A stretch of DNA of 64,000 bases from positions 168,895,874 to 168,959,873 of the forward strand of contig NC_134830.1 in assembly GCF_004210375.1 (NCBI RefSeq), in the 5' to 3' direction. The stretch comes from Tachypleus tridentatus (taxonomy: Eukaryota > Arthropoda > Merostomata > Xiphosura > Limulidae). A model generated the notes under the pieces. The model was not told where the DNA came from and ran no database searches. It was given only the letters and a program-made list of their open reading frames with translations. The translations under genes were made by a program, and so were the position numbers. Positions 27,901-38,420 of the stretch are shown piece after piece; the first letter of the stretch is position 1, and each line of letters starts with the position of its first letter.

Positions 27901-30900
27901 TGCTCTCTTCTTCAAGAGTGGAGGAACACATTCAAACACTCTGGAGAAAAAGTCTCTGGCCACCAACCCAGTGACTAGAAACTTTATGTGACAAGAATTC
28001 CCTAAATCCACTAGTAGAATATGGGAGAAATGCATACTGGAGAGTCCTCAGGGACAGCACTCTAGAAACAGTGCAATAGGTAAACCATCTTCCCTATTTT
28101 TAAAAGCAAACCAACCCCGATTTATTTAATACAATCATCAGTAGATTCCCCTTTAGCTCTACTTATAATTGCCCATGAGTAGCAATCCATAAAATTAAGG
28201 TAATACCATCTGTTAATAACCTTGATGGGTGTATGGAACACCCCATTTCTGCACAGCCTGTTGCAATCAGTTGTAAGAATAATTCAATTGGTTGCTAGTG
28301 TAGAATTGGATTGAGAAAAGCATACTTGTCTAAGCAACACTTACAACAAAGTGGATCCAATGAAAGGAAGATGTAAGGGACATTATAAAATTAAGAGAAC
28401 CAAGATTGTGACAAAAGTACCCTCTCTCCTCCATATAATTCAGTAGATATTGTTAAAAATGGCCATGGGTTAGGGGAAAACTCTCAAAAGAAAACTGCCT
28501 GAAAATGTTAAAAAAGGTGAAAGTACTAGGGTAAGTCTGAAGACTGACCTATATAATGTTCCTCAATGAATAAATGAAATGAGCAGAAAAAGACAAATGT
28601 GCTGTATTTGATAAGACATAACTCAGAAGACCAAAATATGCAAAATGGATAGTTTGAAATTTACCTGTAAAGAAATGGAGAAAATCAAGAGTAACAAGGA
28701 ATATACAGTCAAGAAAATCACCACAAAATAAGAGATAAAATGGGTTACATAACAATCGTGGACCTGACAGGTCAAAACAAATTATCATATTACAGTCAAC
28801 TCCAGAGGTCAGAAATAGATGGCAAAAGAATTGTAGAGAAGGGTGTATCCCCTTCTCCAGTTGCCAGAGACTTAGGAAAAAAGGACCTATCAGGATATAG
28901 TAGGACTTAAGGGAAGAGAGAAAAGAAGTCTACAAACATGCCAACAACTCCAACTCATGACATCAATATGTAAGCAGCCAAAAATTATACATCCACCAGG
29001 AGACAGAAAAACCAAGGCAAGCAAACAGACAAGATAGAGCACAAGGTCTATTTATTCCATCACATAATAAAACAGTAAACCTCCAAGCCTGAATCAGAAA
29101 AAATTAGGAAGGAGAAAATAAATAGTGCTTTCCTGCCAACAAGGGAATAGACTCAAAGGGAGCAAAGTAAAACCCCAAAATCTCACAAATTCAAATGATT
29201 ACTTGAAGAAAAATGGTAGTAGCAGATCCAAATTAGACTTGTGAGAAGCTGACTTAGAAAAGTGTCAGAAACCAGAATCTAAATTCTTCCTGGGGATCAA
29301 CAAAAAAGACAACTTTGCAGGTCCTACGAGAAAGCACTCCTGGCCAAAAGAATGTCTCCGTCTCAATGGATAAAAACATACACAGCCCCAACTAAAAGTG
29401 ACTTTCCCTTACCGTAGAGAGATGCCAGGTAACAAAGGAGAAGCAGGGGAGGTCAGATTAGCCTCCTGGCTGACAACAACAATAAAGGAATTCATACCTG
29501 CAAATATTATGTCTAATTCAGTTTGTTTTTTCTGGGGAAGAAATTATAATTATACTGAAATCCACAAGGTGGCATAAAAATCACAATCCATAACACTTCA
29601 GAGAAAACTGTGATCGCATTATCTAAGCAAGTTGCATATACAGTACCAGGACAGAGGGTGCATTGCCAAGGGTGGAAAAGTTGGCATTTAAGCAGGATAT
29701 AAAAAAACTGGAGATGTGAGGCCAATGTTTACACAGACAAAACCAATGTCAAAGAATCTATTGTCAGGGGATGGTATGTTTCAGAATGTGTCTGTTACAT
29801 ATTACTATTCTCATATTTACATTTTCTTTGTATGTTTGAGTAACAGGCTGGCATAAAACAAGTTTGTTATAAACAGATTATAGATAATGAGGAAAATCAT
29901 ATTCCCTATAATCTTGCCAGTTAGTACATCGGGCAAATCTGTATGTGTATATAAACACATTACGTATGATCAAAATAAATAAAAATCTCTATATTATAAT
30001 GACTTGTTAAAAGCAGTAATTTCAACTACCACACATTTTCATGATGTTTGTTTTGTATTAACATTTTCAAATCACTTCGAGAACAATAAATATTTCACTG
30101 TTAGTAACTAATCATTGTACCAGAGTTCTTCTTAGTGCTATATAATCATTTTCACATGCTCATGATGGTAACAATAAAATCATTACAGTGAATATAAACC
30201 ATCCTGGTCAAAGAGTGCAACATTCTCAGTCATACATCCATATTTTGATTCTTTTGAAAAGAAACGAGGTGTGTTGAACCACTATATGTTCTGCTTTACT
30301 TTAGATGTTTATTTATCTTTAAATGATATTTGAAGAGATATGGCATAAAATTAGAATTCAAGATATGTTCTTTTTTTCTTCTAATTTAGTTACAAGATTG
30401 TTGTTTTACATCAATCAAAATGCAAGTTATACAACTGATACAATCCAAATCTCATTACTTAGTATTTACTTTTCATGCCCCCCCCCTACTAGTACAGTGG
30501 TACGTCTATGGATTTACAATGCTAAACTCAGGGGTTCGATTCCCCTCAGTGGGCTCAGCAGATAGTCAGATGCAACTTTACTATAAGAAAACACACATAC
30601 ATACTTTTCTTTTAAATGTGATATCAAATAACATGAATGTAATTATTAAGAAATTAAGAATATTTTAAAGAAAACCAGTTCTACAGCATAAATGGATTAA
30701 ATTTAACATAATTTTATTTTAAACTTAGGTAATATTTATCAAATTCAAGTAATAAACCATAAACTTATTTCTTTAAGAAAACAAAATTTCTACAAGTCAC
30801 AAATCAAACTTAATACAACACAATTTTAAATTTTAATCAGCCATTTTATTTTTCATATTAGTTAAATAAGTTATTGTAATTTTGGAACAATATATAATCT

Positions 30901-31300
30901 TGATCTATATATAACACTGGTGTATATTCATGATTAAAATAAACATACCTCATACATGCTTAAAAACAATTCAAAGTACATGGTCTGCATTTCTTAAAAA
31001 TCAATGAATAATCTGTTCAATGCCTTTTGGGTTTAATTTCAACAAAATTAGCAAAAGCCAAACATGTACATTTTGAAACACATGGACAAAAAATTTAGCA
31101 TGATTGCTGGAAAAGACAAGCTCATGTACTATTTCAACTAATTATCCAGTGGAATGCATACATAATGATAGTTAAGCCTAATTATGAATTTGTTACCTAT
31201 TGAACAATATATTACTGAATTAGCTCTACTGTAATATAACAATTACACAAACCTGTGACCCTGGCTGACATGGGTAACCAGATCCATATGGATAACTCAT
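11483..31300 (-). CDS. Annexin A7/A11-like or peflin-like protein, 5' part (two coding exons)
   Basis: Two exons join in phase 0. Exon 31253-31300 encodes MSYPYGSGYPCQPGSQ. Exon 11483-12253 encodes 257 residues dominated by G-x-YPP-S-(S/T)G-type repeats, giving at least 273 residues. Splice sites are good: donor CAG|GTTTGT, acceptor TTTATAG|GTA, and donor GGA|GTAAGT at the far end. Reading through that last donor would stop four codons later, so splicing to further exons is likely. MSYP starts and long Pro/Gly/Tyr tails are known from annexin A7/A11 (calcium-dependent phospholipid binding) and from the penta-EF-hand protein peflin; such tails bind ALG-2-type partners and can phase-separate. 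No annexin or EF-hand core was found in the window, so the assignment rests on the tail alone. The 19-kb intron is full of mobile elements. Confidence 0.55.
15650..16010 (+). repeat. Dispersed repeat, copy A (LTR-like?)
   Basis: Motifs GTAACTTGTTGGTGATAA, GCATGCAATCCACTTGTTTT, ACAAAAATCTTTACAGAAAT and AAAGTCCACTTAGAC occur in the same order as in the copy at about 50335-50760. The two copies are strongly diverged. The element class is unknown; a solo LTR is possible. Confidence 0.6.
16430..16704 (-). mobile_element. tRNA-derived SINE, family 1
   Basis: A near full-length copy in reverse orientation, with the tRNA-like head at the right end. It is flanked by an exact 10-bp target-site duplication, AGGGTTAGTG (16420-16429 and 16705-16714). 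The body is diverged from the copy at 45586-45868, so it is an older insertion. Confidence 0.92.
18907..19308. repeat. Diverged tandem duplication, about 200-bp unit, with (AT)n
   Basis: Two copies (about 18907-19114 and 19115-19308) share ACAATAAATAAA, GATTTCTAGTATTACACTGTAA, CACTAAGCCTA and the final GGAAAATTA segment. The left copy contains an expanded (AT)n microsatellite at about 18961-18990, where the right copy has only ATATACATATAG. The microsatellite therefore grew after the duplication. Confidence 0.85.
19802..19823. repeat. (GAAT)n microsatellite
   Basis: A short GAAT/AATG tetranucleotide run of about five units. Confidence 0.8.
20063..20323 (-). mobile_element. tRNA-derived SINE, family 1, head-truncated
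   Basis: Reverse orientation. It ends in ...GAGTGCCTTAACC, so the outermost part of the tRNA-like head is missing. A 9-bp duplication, TTGAAAATA (20054-20062 and 20324-20332), marks the insertion boundaries, so the truncation happened at integration. Confidence 0.9.
21958..22490 (-). pseudogene. CR1/L2-like LINE reverse transcriptase fragment
   Basis: Read on the minus strand, the frames give KDSGPDIFPRVLNEVQDWIC followed by TGQVPED, then KLTDVTVFFKGGDKN, a PINLTSVLGKSLENLIKD-like segment, and after frameshifts SCLTN and a DVNFQKALDKV segment. This is the motif order of the fingers and palm start of non-LTR reverse transcriptases of the CR1/L2/Rex group. In-frame stops and frameshifts show it is dead. 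The catalytic YADD region is absent. Confidence 0.85.
23193..23300 (+). mobile_element. SINE family 1 fragment (body and tail)
   Basis: The matches GACTAGCTGCCTTTCCTCTGG, AGCTAGCACA, AAGCTTTGCATAAAACTAAA and AGCAAACCAA follow the order of the last third of the family-1 SINE in forward orientation. The copy is heavily diverged and has no head. Confidence 0.7.
24337..24717 (-). other. Unidentified 120-residue hydrophobic ORF
   Basis: A minus-strand frame stays open for over 120 codons without an ATG near its start. It has a basic N-terminal part (SNTKKQGWVGKEKCW) and two hydrophobic stretches, LPANILCYSCLGIVFHLI and FPVLSMTFVLVTTASGCWPY, as in a membrane protein. It lies inside the 19-kb intron and shows no clear splice acceptor. 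I do not recognise it. An unannotated exon, a decayed insert and a chance frame are all possible. Confidence 0.25.
27114..27178. repeat. Short hairpin, 25-bp arms
   Basis: The left arm, TTGTGATTGAAGCATTAAAA, pairs with a right arm ending TTTTAATGCTTAAGTCACAA, around a loop of about 12 bases. It looks like a tiny MITE-like foldback, or a chance AT-rich hairpin whose arms are unusually long. Confidence 0.6.
27770..29480. other. Purine-rich, less AT-rich block
   Basis: The plus strand is rich in A and G, with few of the T-runs typical of neighbouring DNA, over about 1.7 kb. It has more GC (for example GAGAAGCAGGGGAGGTCAG at about 29438-29456). No protein was recognised in either direction. It may be the interior of an old mobile element. 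Confidence 0.4.
30475..30601 (+). mobile_element. tRNA-derived SINE, family 2
   Basis: The forward-oriented head has a tRNA A-box-like TAGTACAGTGG and a B box, GGTTCGATTCC. Next come GGGCTCAGCAGATAG and an A-rich tail of ACACACATACAT. An 8-bp repeat, TACTTTTC (30467-30474 and 30602-30609), is a plausible target-site duplication. Other copies are at 37262-37388 and 42981-43043. Confidence 0.85.
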
Positions 31301-31325
31301 TTTATTTTCTTAGATGTACATTCTT
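31253..31325 (-). CDS. First coding exon of the annexin-like gene, with 5'UTR
   Basis: An acceptor (TTTTTTATACAG) at about 31326-31327 is followed by 25 nt of 5'UTR, then ATG at 31300-31298 and 16 codons to the donor CAG|GTTTGT. Because the exon has its own acceptor, at least one non-coding exon and the promoter lie farther right. I could not place them. Confidence 0.75.
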
Positions 31326-32809
31326 CTGTATAAAAAAAACAAAACAAAATTAGGATTACATTCAAAAATATTTACCTGAATAAAATAACAAAAGTTTAAA
31401 CAAAATCCTTCCAAATACCTTTAATTTGTCACATTATCAATACAACTATTAAACAGTGCTAACTGTAAACACAGACAGCAATCACATTTAGAGGCATAAA
31501 CACAACCGTGAAATTCTTTGATTAACACAATTTATTTTTAATTGCATTATCATTGTAATACCAATGGAGTCAGTAAATTAGAAGCAAAACATAACAAAAA
31601 AGGAACTATGAATAAGGACATAAAAATAATTGTTAACTTTCTACAATAGAAAAATCAATAAAACATAAGAAAGAGCAAGATGTTAACGGCCATCTACTTT
31701 TCTCACATCACTTCCACATAGTAAAACAACCTACCAAAGTATCAAAATGATAAGAATTGTACCCCTACACACCACATAGACAAATATTTTACACAAGTTA
31801 AACTAACAGTGTAAACTACAACAATGAACAAACCCTTACACATTTTGAAATTCTTTGCAGAAAAACTATTTTGCTAAAAAACAAGAAAGTTGCTAAGTTA
31901 CCAAAACCTGTTATCCCTAATGTTTAAATTTCTGTATGCAGTTTTTCCATTTCACTACTCCTACAAAAATAGCAAACAGGAAACCAATTTGTAGAACACT
32001 AAAGTAAACCTACTTCTTTCACACTCATATGACAATTTTTTCCCATCTAAAATTCCTTAAACATTGTCACAATATTCTCAAACTTAAATGAGATCAATTT
32101 TACAGTTTATGAAAACACAATGTAAAGGAAGGCAATATAACCGATTGAGGTCACCCTCCAATAATAATTAAAAATGAGAACAATCATATTTAGTTTTTTC
32201 TTTCCCTTCATAATATCAATTCAACTCTTACTTAAGGTGGTCTTTATGAAAATTTCAAACCACGTGCCTCACACTTTAAAACTTTTCTTCACTGGAAATC
32301 GTTTTTCACAAACTGGACCACTCGCCAATCTTTGGAAATTTTTCTCAATATTATTTAACTGTGTATATTATCATCAGTATACTAAGAAAAATTATCGTCC
32401 AAAACAAAAAAAGCTACACATAGTTGTTACTAATACCAAAAGGTTTCAAATAATCTCCCTGTTATATTTCATTAATTAAATTTCCAAATCATTAAAATAC
32501 TTATTCATGAACACCACCTTTTCTACCACCTACTTCTTACATTTCACAACAATTTTATAAAGATATATGTGATTTAGCATATTTTCCCTTAAAGAAAAGA
32601 GTTCATAATTCTTTGATTAATACCTTCCATATAATCATAATACCAATCCTAATACAAATCAAATTTAATTCATAAAGAGAATGTACAAAACTTACATTAA
32701 TATTAAAATAATTACTATCTAATTGTTCATCTTCTGACTCTTATTTTTCAAACTTTGATATATTTACACATTTCTACTTTCTATTTTTAATGCAATTTCA
32801 AATCCTAGC

Positions 32810-33500
32810 AATTTGTTTTTGATTGATTGATTCAGTGTTTTATGGCACAAAGCAGCTAGGCGATCTACACCAAAAGTCGAGTAAAAAGGTAAAAATAAAT
32901 TAAATTTAGTAAAATACATAAAAGGAAACGATGGGGGAGATGGGCTGACCAGTGGATTCTGCAATGTTTTCCAAGGACAGACCCAATTTATCCAATTGCG
33001 CCTGGTTGCAAAGGCCATAAGGAGCAATGGCAGATCATCTGTTTTGAAAAAGTAAGGCCCACTGAGGAAAGAAAACATCCCCAAATGGGATGCTTTGGTA
33101 AGGAGCAAAGTTTCGAAGAATACAGTAAAGACAGTTGAAAACAGCGAAGATGCAGAAAAGGTTCATGAAATTCCACATATAAGCTCTGAACTGGGGAGGT
33201 GCAGAAAGCCCCAGTGCAGAGTTGAAGTCCTTGATGATGAATGGTGTCCAGCATCTTTAAGACCAAGGGTCTGGCAGAGCCATAGACCATTGATCCATAG
33301 TAGAATTTTGAACAAATACGAGCACGATATATCTTTAACATAAAACATTGATCTGCTCCCCAACTGGCAGTAGAGAAGACACGGAGGATGTTCAGTGCTT
33401 TTGTGCATTTGACCCGTAGCTGCTTTAAGTGTGGTATAAAGGTCAACTTACGGTCAAAGATAAGCCCCAAGAACTTGGACTCGGGGACCAATTCTGTTTT
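32810..33500 (-). pseudogene. Jockey-type LINE, 3' end of reverse transcriptase ORF
   Basis: The minus-strand frame from about 33500 reads KTELVPESKFLGLIFDRKLT, then FIPHLKQLRVKCTKALNILR, SWGADQ, SKFYYGSMVYGSARP, then LDTIHHQGLQLCTGAFCTSP and VQSLYVEFHEPFLHLRC. This is the region just after the catalytic palm in Jockey-clade non-LTR retrotransposons: FLGLxFD, thumb, and the LxLRLCTGAxRTSP motif. The frame breaks at about 33000, and the element ends near 32815 in an A-rich tail (AATCAATCAATCAAAAACAA), so the 3' terminus looks preserved. Both the 5' part and the catalytic residues are missing. Confidence 0.88.
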
Positions 33501-33891
33501 TATCCTTATCTTTCTGTTGCTTCTGTTTCTCTTATTTTCCCATCACACAATTCTTTGTTCCTCCAGTTTAACTCAGTAATTCTAAAATGTACAACAAAGT
33601 TTTTTTTATCTCCACTTGTGTATGTGTTAAAGTCCTCATGCCTTCCTGTGCTACGAATATATTGCAGTACATTCCTACCAAGTTTTCAGTATCTACAGTT
33701 TATATCTTCTTTGCAACTTCTCAAGGTTCTCTTCCTTTTTTCATTCTCATATTTTGGCCCCATGTATTCATCCAAACAGTACATCTTAAAGTTTAATTTT
33801 CTTTTTTAGATTTTTCATTCTATTTCTCTTCTTGTACTTCATCCTACATTAAGTGCCCTCTAGACTTTTGTACACGACTATTTTATCTGTT
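33501..33891 (-). other. Probable upstream LINE remnant
   Basis: This lies between the recognisable Jockey frame and the 55-bp satellite. Minus-strand frames are short and broken, and no motif is certain. By position it may be more of the same LINE. Confidence 0.35.
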
Positions 33892-36772
33892 CATTTGAAA
33901 TACTTTTAATAATGAACAATATATAGTTGTACTTGCTAACAATATCCATTTGAAATACTTTTAATAATGAACAATATATAGTTGTACTTGCTAACAATAT
34001 CCATTTGAAATACTTTTAATAATGAACAATATATAGTTGTACTTGCTAACAATATCCATTTGAAATACATTTAATAATGAACAATATATAGCTGTACTTG
34101 CTAACAATGTCCATTTGAAATACATTTAATAATGAACAATATATAGCTGTACTTGCTAACAATGTCCATTTGAAATACATTTAATAATGAACAATATATA
34201 GCTGTACTTGCTAACAATGTCCATTTGAAATACTTTTAATAATGAACAATATATAGCTGTACTTGCTAACAATGTCCATTTGAAATACTTTTAATAATGA
34301 ACAATATATAGCTGTACTTGCTAACAATGTCCATTTGAAATACTTTTAATAATGAACAATATATAGTTGTACTTGCTAACAATGTCCATTTGAAATACTT
34401 TTAATAATGAACAATATATAGTTGTACTTGCTAACAATGTCCATTTGAAATACTTTTAATAATGAACAATATATAGTTGTACTTGCTAACAATGTCCATT
34501 TGAAATACTTTTAATAATGAACAATATATAGTTGTACTTGCTAACAATGTCCATTTGAAATACTTTTAATAATGAACAATATATAGTTGTACTTGCTAAC
34601 AATGTCCATTTGAAATACTTTTAATAATGAACAATATATAGTTGTACTTGCTAACAATGTCCATTTGAAATACTTTTAATAATGAACAATATATAGTTGT
34701 ACTTGCTAACAATGTCCATTTGAAATACTTTTAATAATGAACAATATATAGTTGTACTTGCTAACAATGTCCATTTGAAATACTTTTAATAATGAACAAT
34801 ATATAGTTGTACTTGCTAACAATGTCCATTTGAAATACTTTTAATAATGAACAATATATAGTTGTACTTGCTAACAATGTCCATTTGAAATACTTTTAAT
34901 AATGAACAATATATAGTTGTACTTGCTAACAATGTCCATTTGAAATACTTTTAATAATGAACAATATATAGTTGTACTTGCTAACAATGTCCATTTGAAA
35001 TACTTTTAATAATGAACAATATATAGTTGTACTTGCTAACAATGTCCATTTGAAATACTTTTAATAATGAACAATATATAGTTGTACTTGCTAACAATGT
35101 CCATTTGAAATACTTTTAATAATGAACAATATATAGTTGTACTTGCTAACAATGTCCATTTGAAATACTTTTAATAATGAACAATATATAGTTGTACTTG
35201 CTAACAATGTCCATTTGAAATACTTTTAATAATGAACAATATATAGTTGTACTTGCTAACAATGTCCATTTGAAATACTTTTAATAATGAACAATATATA
35301 GTTGTACTTGCTAACAATATCCATTTGAAATACTTTTAATAATGAACAATATATAGTTGTACTTGCTAACAATATCCATTTGAAATACTTTTAATAATGA
35401 ACAATATATAGTTGTACTTGCTAACAATATCCATTTGAAATACTTTTAATAATGAACAATATATAGTTGTACTTGCTAACAATATCCATTTGAAATACTT
35501 TTAATAATGAACAATATACAGTTGTACTTGCTAACAATATCCATTTGAAATACTTTTAATAATGAACAATATACAGTTGTACTTGCTAACAATATCCATT
35601 TGAAATACTTTTAATAATGAACAATATATAGTTGTACTTGCTAACAATATCCATTTGAAATACTTTTAATAATGAACAATATATAGCTGTACTTGCTAAC
35701 AATATCCATTTGAAATACTTTTAATAATGAACAATATATAGTTGTACTTGCTAACAATATCCATTTGAAATACTTTTAATAATGAACAATATATAGCTGT
35801 ACTTGCTAACAATATCCATTTGAAATACTTTTAATAATGAACAATATATAGTTGTACTTGCTAACAATATCCATTTGAAATACTTTTAATAATGAACAAT
35901 ATATAGTTGTACTTGCTAACAATATCCATTTGAAATACTTTTAATAATGAACAATATATAGTTGTACTTGCTAACAATATCCATTTGAAATACATTTAAT
36001 AATGAACAATATATAGTTGTACTTGCTAACAATATCCATTTGAAATACATTTAATAATGAACAATATATAGTTGTACTTGCTAACAATGTCCATTTGAAA
36101 TACTTTTAATAATGAACAATATATAGTTGTACTTGCTAACAATGTCCATTTGAAATACTTTTAATAATGAACAATATATAATTGTACTTGCTAACAATGT
36201 CCATTTGAAATACTTTTAATAATGAACAATATATAATTGTACTTGCTAACAATATCCATTTGAAATACATTTAATAATGAACAATATATAGCTGTACTTG
36301 CTAACAATGTCCATTTGAAATACTTTTAATAATGAACAATATATAGTTGTACTTGCTAACAATGTCCATTTGAAATACTTTTAATAATGAACAATATATA
36401 ATTGTACTTGCTAACAATGTCCATTTGAAATACTTTTAATAATGAACAATATATAGTTGTACTTGCTAACAATGTCCATTTGAAATACTTTTAATAATGA
36501 ACAATATATAATTGTACTTGCTAACAATGTCCATTTGAAATACTTTTAATAATGAACAATATATAATTGTACTTGCTAACAATGTCCATTTGAAATACTT
36601 TTAATAATGAACAATATATAGTTGTACTTGCTAACAATGTCCATTTGAAATACTTTTAATAATGAACAATATATAATTGTACTTGCTAACAATGTCCATT
36701 TGAAATACTTTTAATAATGAACAATATATAGCTGTACTTGCTAACAATATCCATTTGAAATACTTTTAATAA
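33892..36772. repeat. Satellite array, 55-bp unit, about 52 copies
   Basis: Units of 55 bp contain CATTTGAAATACTTTTAATA and ATGAACAATATATAGTTGTA, ending CTTGCTAACAAT[A/G]TC. They repeat head to tail with almost no length change. Variant bases occur in blocks. AATATC units come first, then TACATTT/AGCTG units (about 34064-34220), then a long uniform AATGTC/AGTTG block (about 34330-35290). AATATC units follow (about 35310-36050), and a mosaic containing ATAATTG ends the array (about 36175-36700). The block pattern indicates local duplication of several units at a time. The last unit is cut at about 36772. Confidence 0.98.
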
Positions 36773-36779
36773 CCTTCCT

Positions 36780-36970
36780 TCAACATTATATAATGTACAT
36801 CACTCCTTTTCATCTGCCATCTTCACAAAATCAGCTGCAACTTTATTTGCCACCCACTCTTCTTCAAAATCTCTTATATAATTCATAAAATAAACTGGAC
36901 CCAACAAACAACCTTGTACAACTGATGTCCATAATTCACCAATTTGTCAACCTTCTATTTTTTTCTGTAT
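36780..36970 (-). pseudogene. CR1/L2-like reverse transcriptase fragment (palm)
   Basis: The minus-strand frame reads ELWTSVVQGCLLGPVYFMNY, then IRDFEEEWVANKVAADFVKMADE. It aligns by eye to the VTSGVPQGSVLGPLLFxxYINDL...KFADDTK region of CR1/L2-type LINEs. The catalytic FADD box is degraded (VKMADE). It abuts the satellite directly. Confidence 0.78.
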
Positions 36971-37261
36971 TTTTAGTTCCCTAGAAATGCATCACTATTA
37001 GAATTCTCTATAATACCAGTCTTCTGCATTATTTTAAAATAAATGTTTTTTGATTCACTGTGCGAGTGTTCGCAAAGTCAAAAATGAAAGCATATAGTTT
37101 TTTTTGTATTAGTGCATTATGGGCAAGTTTATGATATGTTGATTTTAGCATTCAGAATATCAAACAGTATTCTGACCATGATTCTGTTAAATAGTCAATT
37201 TACATCAAATTTATTTTTCAGAAAGATTTCAAATGAGAACTTTTAACACCATCAGGACTAG

Positions 37262-37388
37262 TGTATGTGTGTGTGTGTGTTTTATAGCAAAGGCACATCA
37301 GGCTATCTGCTAAGTCCACCAAGGGCAATCAAACCTCTGGAGTTTAGCATTTTAAATCCAAAGACTTACTGCTTTACCAGTAGAGAAC
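37262..37388 (-). mobile_element. tRNA-derived SINE, family 2
   Basis: Reverse orientation, with a (TG)n/tail side at 37262-37282, then GGCTATCTGCTAAGTCCACC and a tRNA-like head at the right. The flanks CCATCAGGACT (left) and CCATCTGGACT (right) look like a target-site duplication with one change. Confidence 0.8.
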
Positions 37389-37699
37389 CCATCTGGACTG
37401 GGTAAAAATACATTTTTAATTTTTGAATTTGAATTATTGTTGAATGTTCCATTTTATATAAAGTTTCAGCTACATCAGTATTATTAAACAGATTATTTTA
37501 ATACAGCAGAACACTAATTATCTGTATCAATTTTTGCAAATTAAAAATTTGTAAGTACTTTTGTGCATTTTATTTGGGAAAAATCACAAAAATGTTAAAC
37601 ATTTCTTAGTATACTTGGATCATTTCATTGGTAATGAGCAGGACTTGCCAGACAATCATTAGCTCTGATGCATTTTGCTTCCTTAAACTTAAAAACATT

Positions 37700-38420
37700 T
37701 AATTTTTTTAATCAAAGATACTCTTTGTTGAGGTGAAAATGTTTACAAAATGTAAAAGAGTGGTTCTTTCATTGAGTAACAAAGCAGACATCATGAACAA
37801 GTTAAAAAATAAGTGAATCTGATAAAAGCATAGCATGAAAATATAAGTTAGAACTTCAATAAAGTCAGGCATTAAAAACATAGCAACTCAATTCAAATTA
37901 TGTTTGTTTTGAAGGAAAACGATGAAAATTCTGCACAGAAAACAATAATAAACCCAGAAAATGAGAAAGTGGGCATCACACTGTTAGCATGTGTATTTTT
38001 ACAAAAGCAATCACTTGTTAAGCCCATCTCAGGCCCAGTTCTTTGTGAAAAAGCTGTAAATTTTAATGAAAAACTAAGAGGTAATCCAAAATTTAAGATA
38101 AGCTCTTAATGGCTAACAAACTAACTTATAACATGGTATATATGTACTGAAAATTTATACAGAAAATATTTCAGCTCACTTTTCATAGGCTAATAATTGT
38201 GTGAACAAACTAGAAACATTAATAGACTATCTATAATAAATATAAAATCAGGCCTAAATGGAAAACTCTCCCACATAAATTACAGGTATGAAGAGAGGCA
38301 ACTATGCCCATTATAAAATATCTAACAAGTGAAGATTCTGTATGTAATATGCCAGTGGAAATCACAAGATAACTTGGCTTCTCATCAGGAAATGTTATAG
38401 ATATGATTTTTAATAATGTC
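37700..38420 (+). pseudogene. Tigger/pogo-type transposase, decayed N-terminal half
   Basis: From the ATG at 37739 the frame reads MFTKCKRVVLSLSNKADIMN and then stops. A second frame gives SIKSGIKNIATQF. A third (37900-38109) gives ENDENSAQKTIINPENEKV and then SLVKPISGPVLCEKAVNFNE and KLRGNPKFKISS, followed after a stop by WLTN. This is the psq-type helix-turn-helix followed by the CENPB-type DNA-binding domain of Tigger/Jerky-like transposases (family pattern: PISGPxxxEKAxxFNxxLxG...FKASxGWLxxFKxRHGI). A later segment, NASGNHKI, resembles the start of the DDE domain. Several stops and frameshifts show an old dead copy. Confidence 0.82.

Larger units (their letters stand above)
12254..31252 (-). 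other. 19-kb intron of the annexin-like gene
   Basis: The intron separates the two coding exons. It holds SINEs (16430-16704, 20063-20323, fragment 23193-23300, 30475-30601), a CR1/L2-like RT fragment (21958-22490), a dispersed repeat (15650-16010), a microsatellite-bearing duplication (18907-19308), a hairpin (27114-27178), a purine-rich block (27770-29480) and one long unexplained ORF (24337-24717). The remaining stretches (12254-15650, 16715-18900, 19310-20050, 20335-21950, 22490-23190, 23300-24330, 24720-27110, 29480-30465) are AT-rich with nothing recognised. Confidence 0.7.

Noticed and set aside
32174-32479. Plus-strand 101-residue frame
   Set aside because: AT-rich Phe/Ile/Leu composition, no recognisable family and no splice context.
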